Positions 6,214 through 6,292 of a stretch of 6,292 nt of DNA are shown one piece after another. The stretch comes from Deltaproteobacteria bacterium. Lineage in GTDB: Bacteria > Bdellovibrionota > O2-12-FULL-43-9 > JACQJE01. The position numbers and the translations under genes were made by a program. The DNA lies in contig JACQJE010000049.1 of assembly GCA_016205125.1 (NCBI GenBank), positions 1-6,292 on the forward strand. The letters are read 5' to 3'. A model generated the notes under the pieces. That model worked only from the letters and a program-made list of their open reading frames with translations, did not search any database and had not been told where the DNA came from. How positions within the stretch are numbered: the first letter of the stretch is position 1; every line of letters starts with the position of its first letter.

Positions 6214-6292
6214 TCAATAACTTGAGGAATATACACCCCCACCCTAACCCTCCCCCATCAAGGGGGAGGGGGGGACAACCTCAAGTTATTGA
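6214..6292. repeat. REP-like palindromic intergenic element
   Basis: Outer arms TCAATAACTTGAGG (6214-6227) and CCTCAAGTTATTGA (6279-6292) are perfect 14-base inverted repeats. Inside them CCCTCCCCC (6248-6256) and GGGGGAGGG (6262-6270) form a perfect 9-bp stem with a 5-base ATCAA loop. The C-rich ACCCTAACCCTCCCCC followed by AAGGGGGAGGG is the style of dispersed intergenic palindromes seen in many bacterial genomes, some mobilised by Y1 REP-associated transposases (RAYT/TnpA-REP). It begins 28 bases after the zf-HC2 gene stop and might also act as a factor-independent or Rho-blocking 3' end, though no T-tract follows. The window ends on its last base. Confidence 0.75.
6236..6256 (-). other. 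Predicted G-quadruplex motif on the minus strand
   Basis: The + strand reads CCCCC-A-CCC-TAA-CCC-T-CCCCC, so the minus strand carries four runs of three or more G with loops of 1, 3 and 1 bases. This satisfies the usual four-run G-quadruplex rule with short, stabilising loops. It lies inside the REP-like element and overlaps the 5' arm of its inner hairpin, so the two structures would compete. Confidence 0.55.

Overview
The window is one block of six genes, all on the + strand, separated by short gaps of about 15 to 70 bases. It comes from a Gram-negative-type bacterium of roughly balanced base composition. The evidence for a two-membrane cell is a very large lipoprotein-type multihaem c-type cytochrome and a periplasmic-facing MerT-MerP fusion. 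Abundant c-type haem, mercury or copper handling genes and a C-rich/G-rich intergenic repeat would fit a chemolithotrophic or metal-respiring lineage such as Nitrospirota, NC10 or a former deltaproteobacterial group. No phylogenetic marker is present, so this is only an impression.

Left part (42-1405), a thiophilic-metal module: (1) a small cysteine-rich thioredoxin/glutaredoxin-fold protein with a CPTC active site; (2) a MerT mercuric-transporter membrane domain fused to a MerP-like HMA domain (GMTCFSC); (3) a protein of the CopZ N-terminal-domain type, predicted to bind zinc and a [2Fe-2S] cluster. The genes are 15 and 29 bases apart with strong Shine-Dalgarno sequences and look like one transcript. 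Together they could bind a soft metal at the membrane, carry it inward and pass it between thiols. No merA, merR or P-type ATPase gene is present, so the fate of the metal is not visible; the operon may begin left of the window.

Middle (1475-5729): a CorA-family divalent cation channel with an intact GMN motif but an atypical loop after it, then a 1082-residue cytochrome with 14 CXXCH haem sites. The cytochrome starts with a lipoprotein-like signal and two tandem class I (His/Met) cytochrome c domains, followed by a 12-haem region interrupted by long haem-free inserts. This fusion is the most unusual item in the window. It suggests an outer-surface or periplasmic electron conduit or a multihaem oxidoreductase; its substrate cannot be read from the sequence.

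Right end (5793-6292): a soluble zf-HC2 (anti-sigma-type) zinc protein with an extra CPIC/CPPC domain and no neighbouring sigma factor. It is followed by a palindromic REP-like element (outer 14-bp and inner 9-bp perfect inverted repeats) that ends on the last base of the window and carries a G-quadruplex motif on the minus strand. A smaller hairpin encloses the cytochrome stop codon. No tRNA, rRNA, CRISPR, transposase gene or convincing promoter was found, and there is no gene-free stretch longer than about 110 bases.
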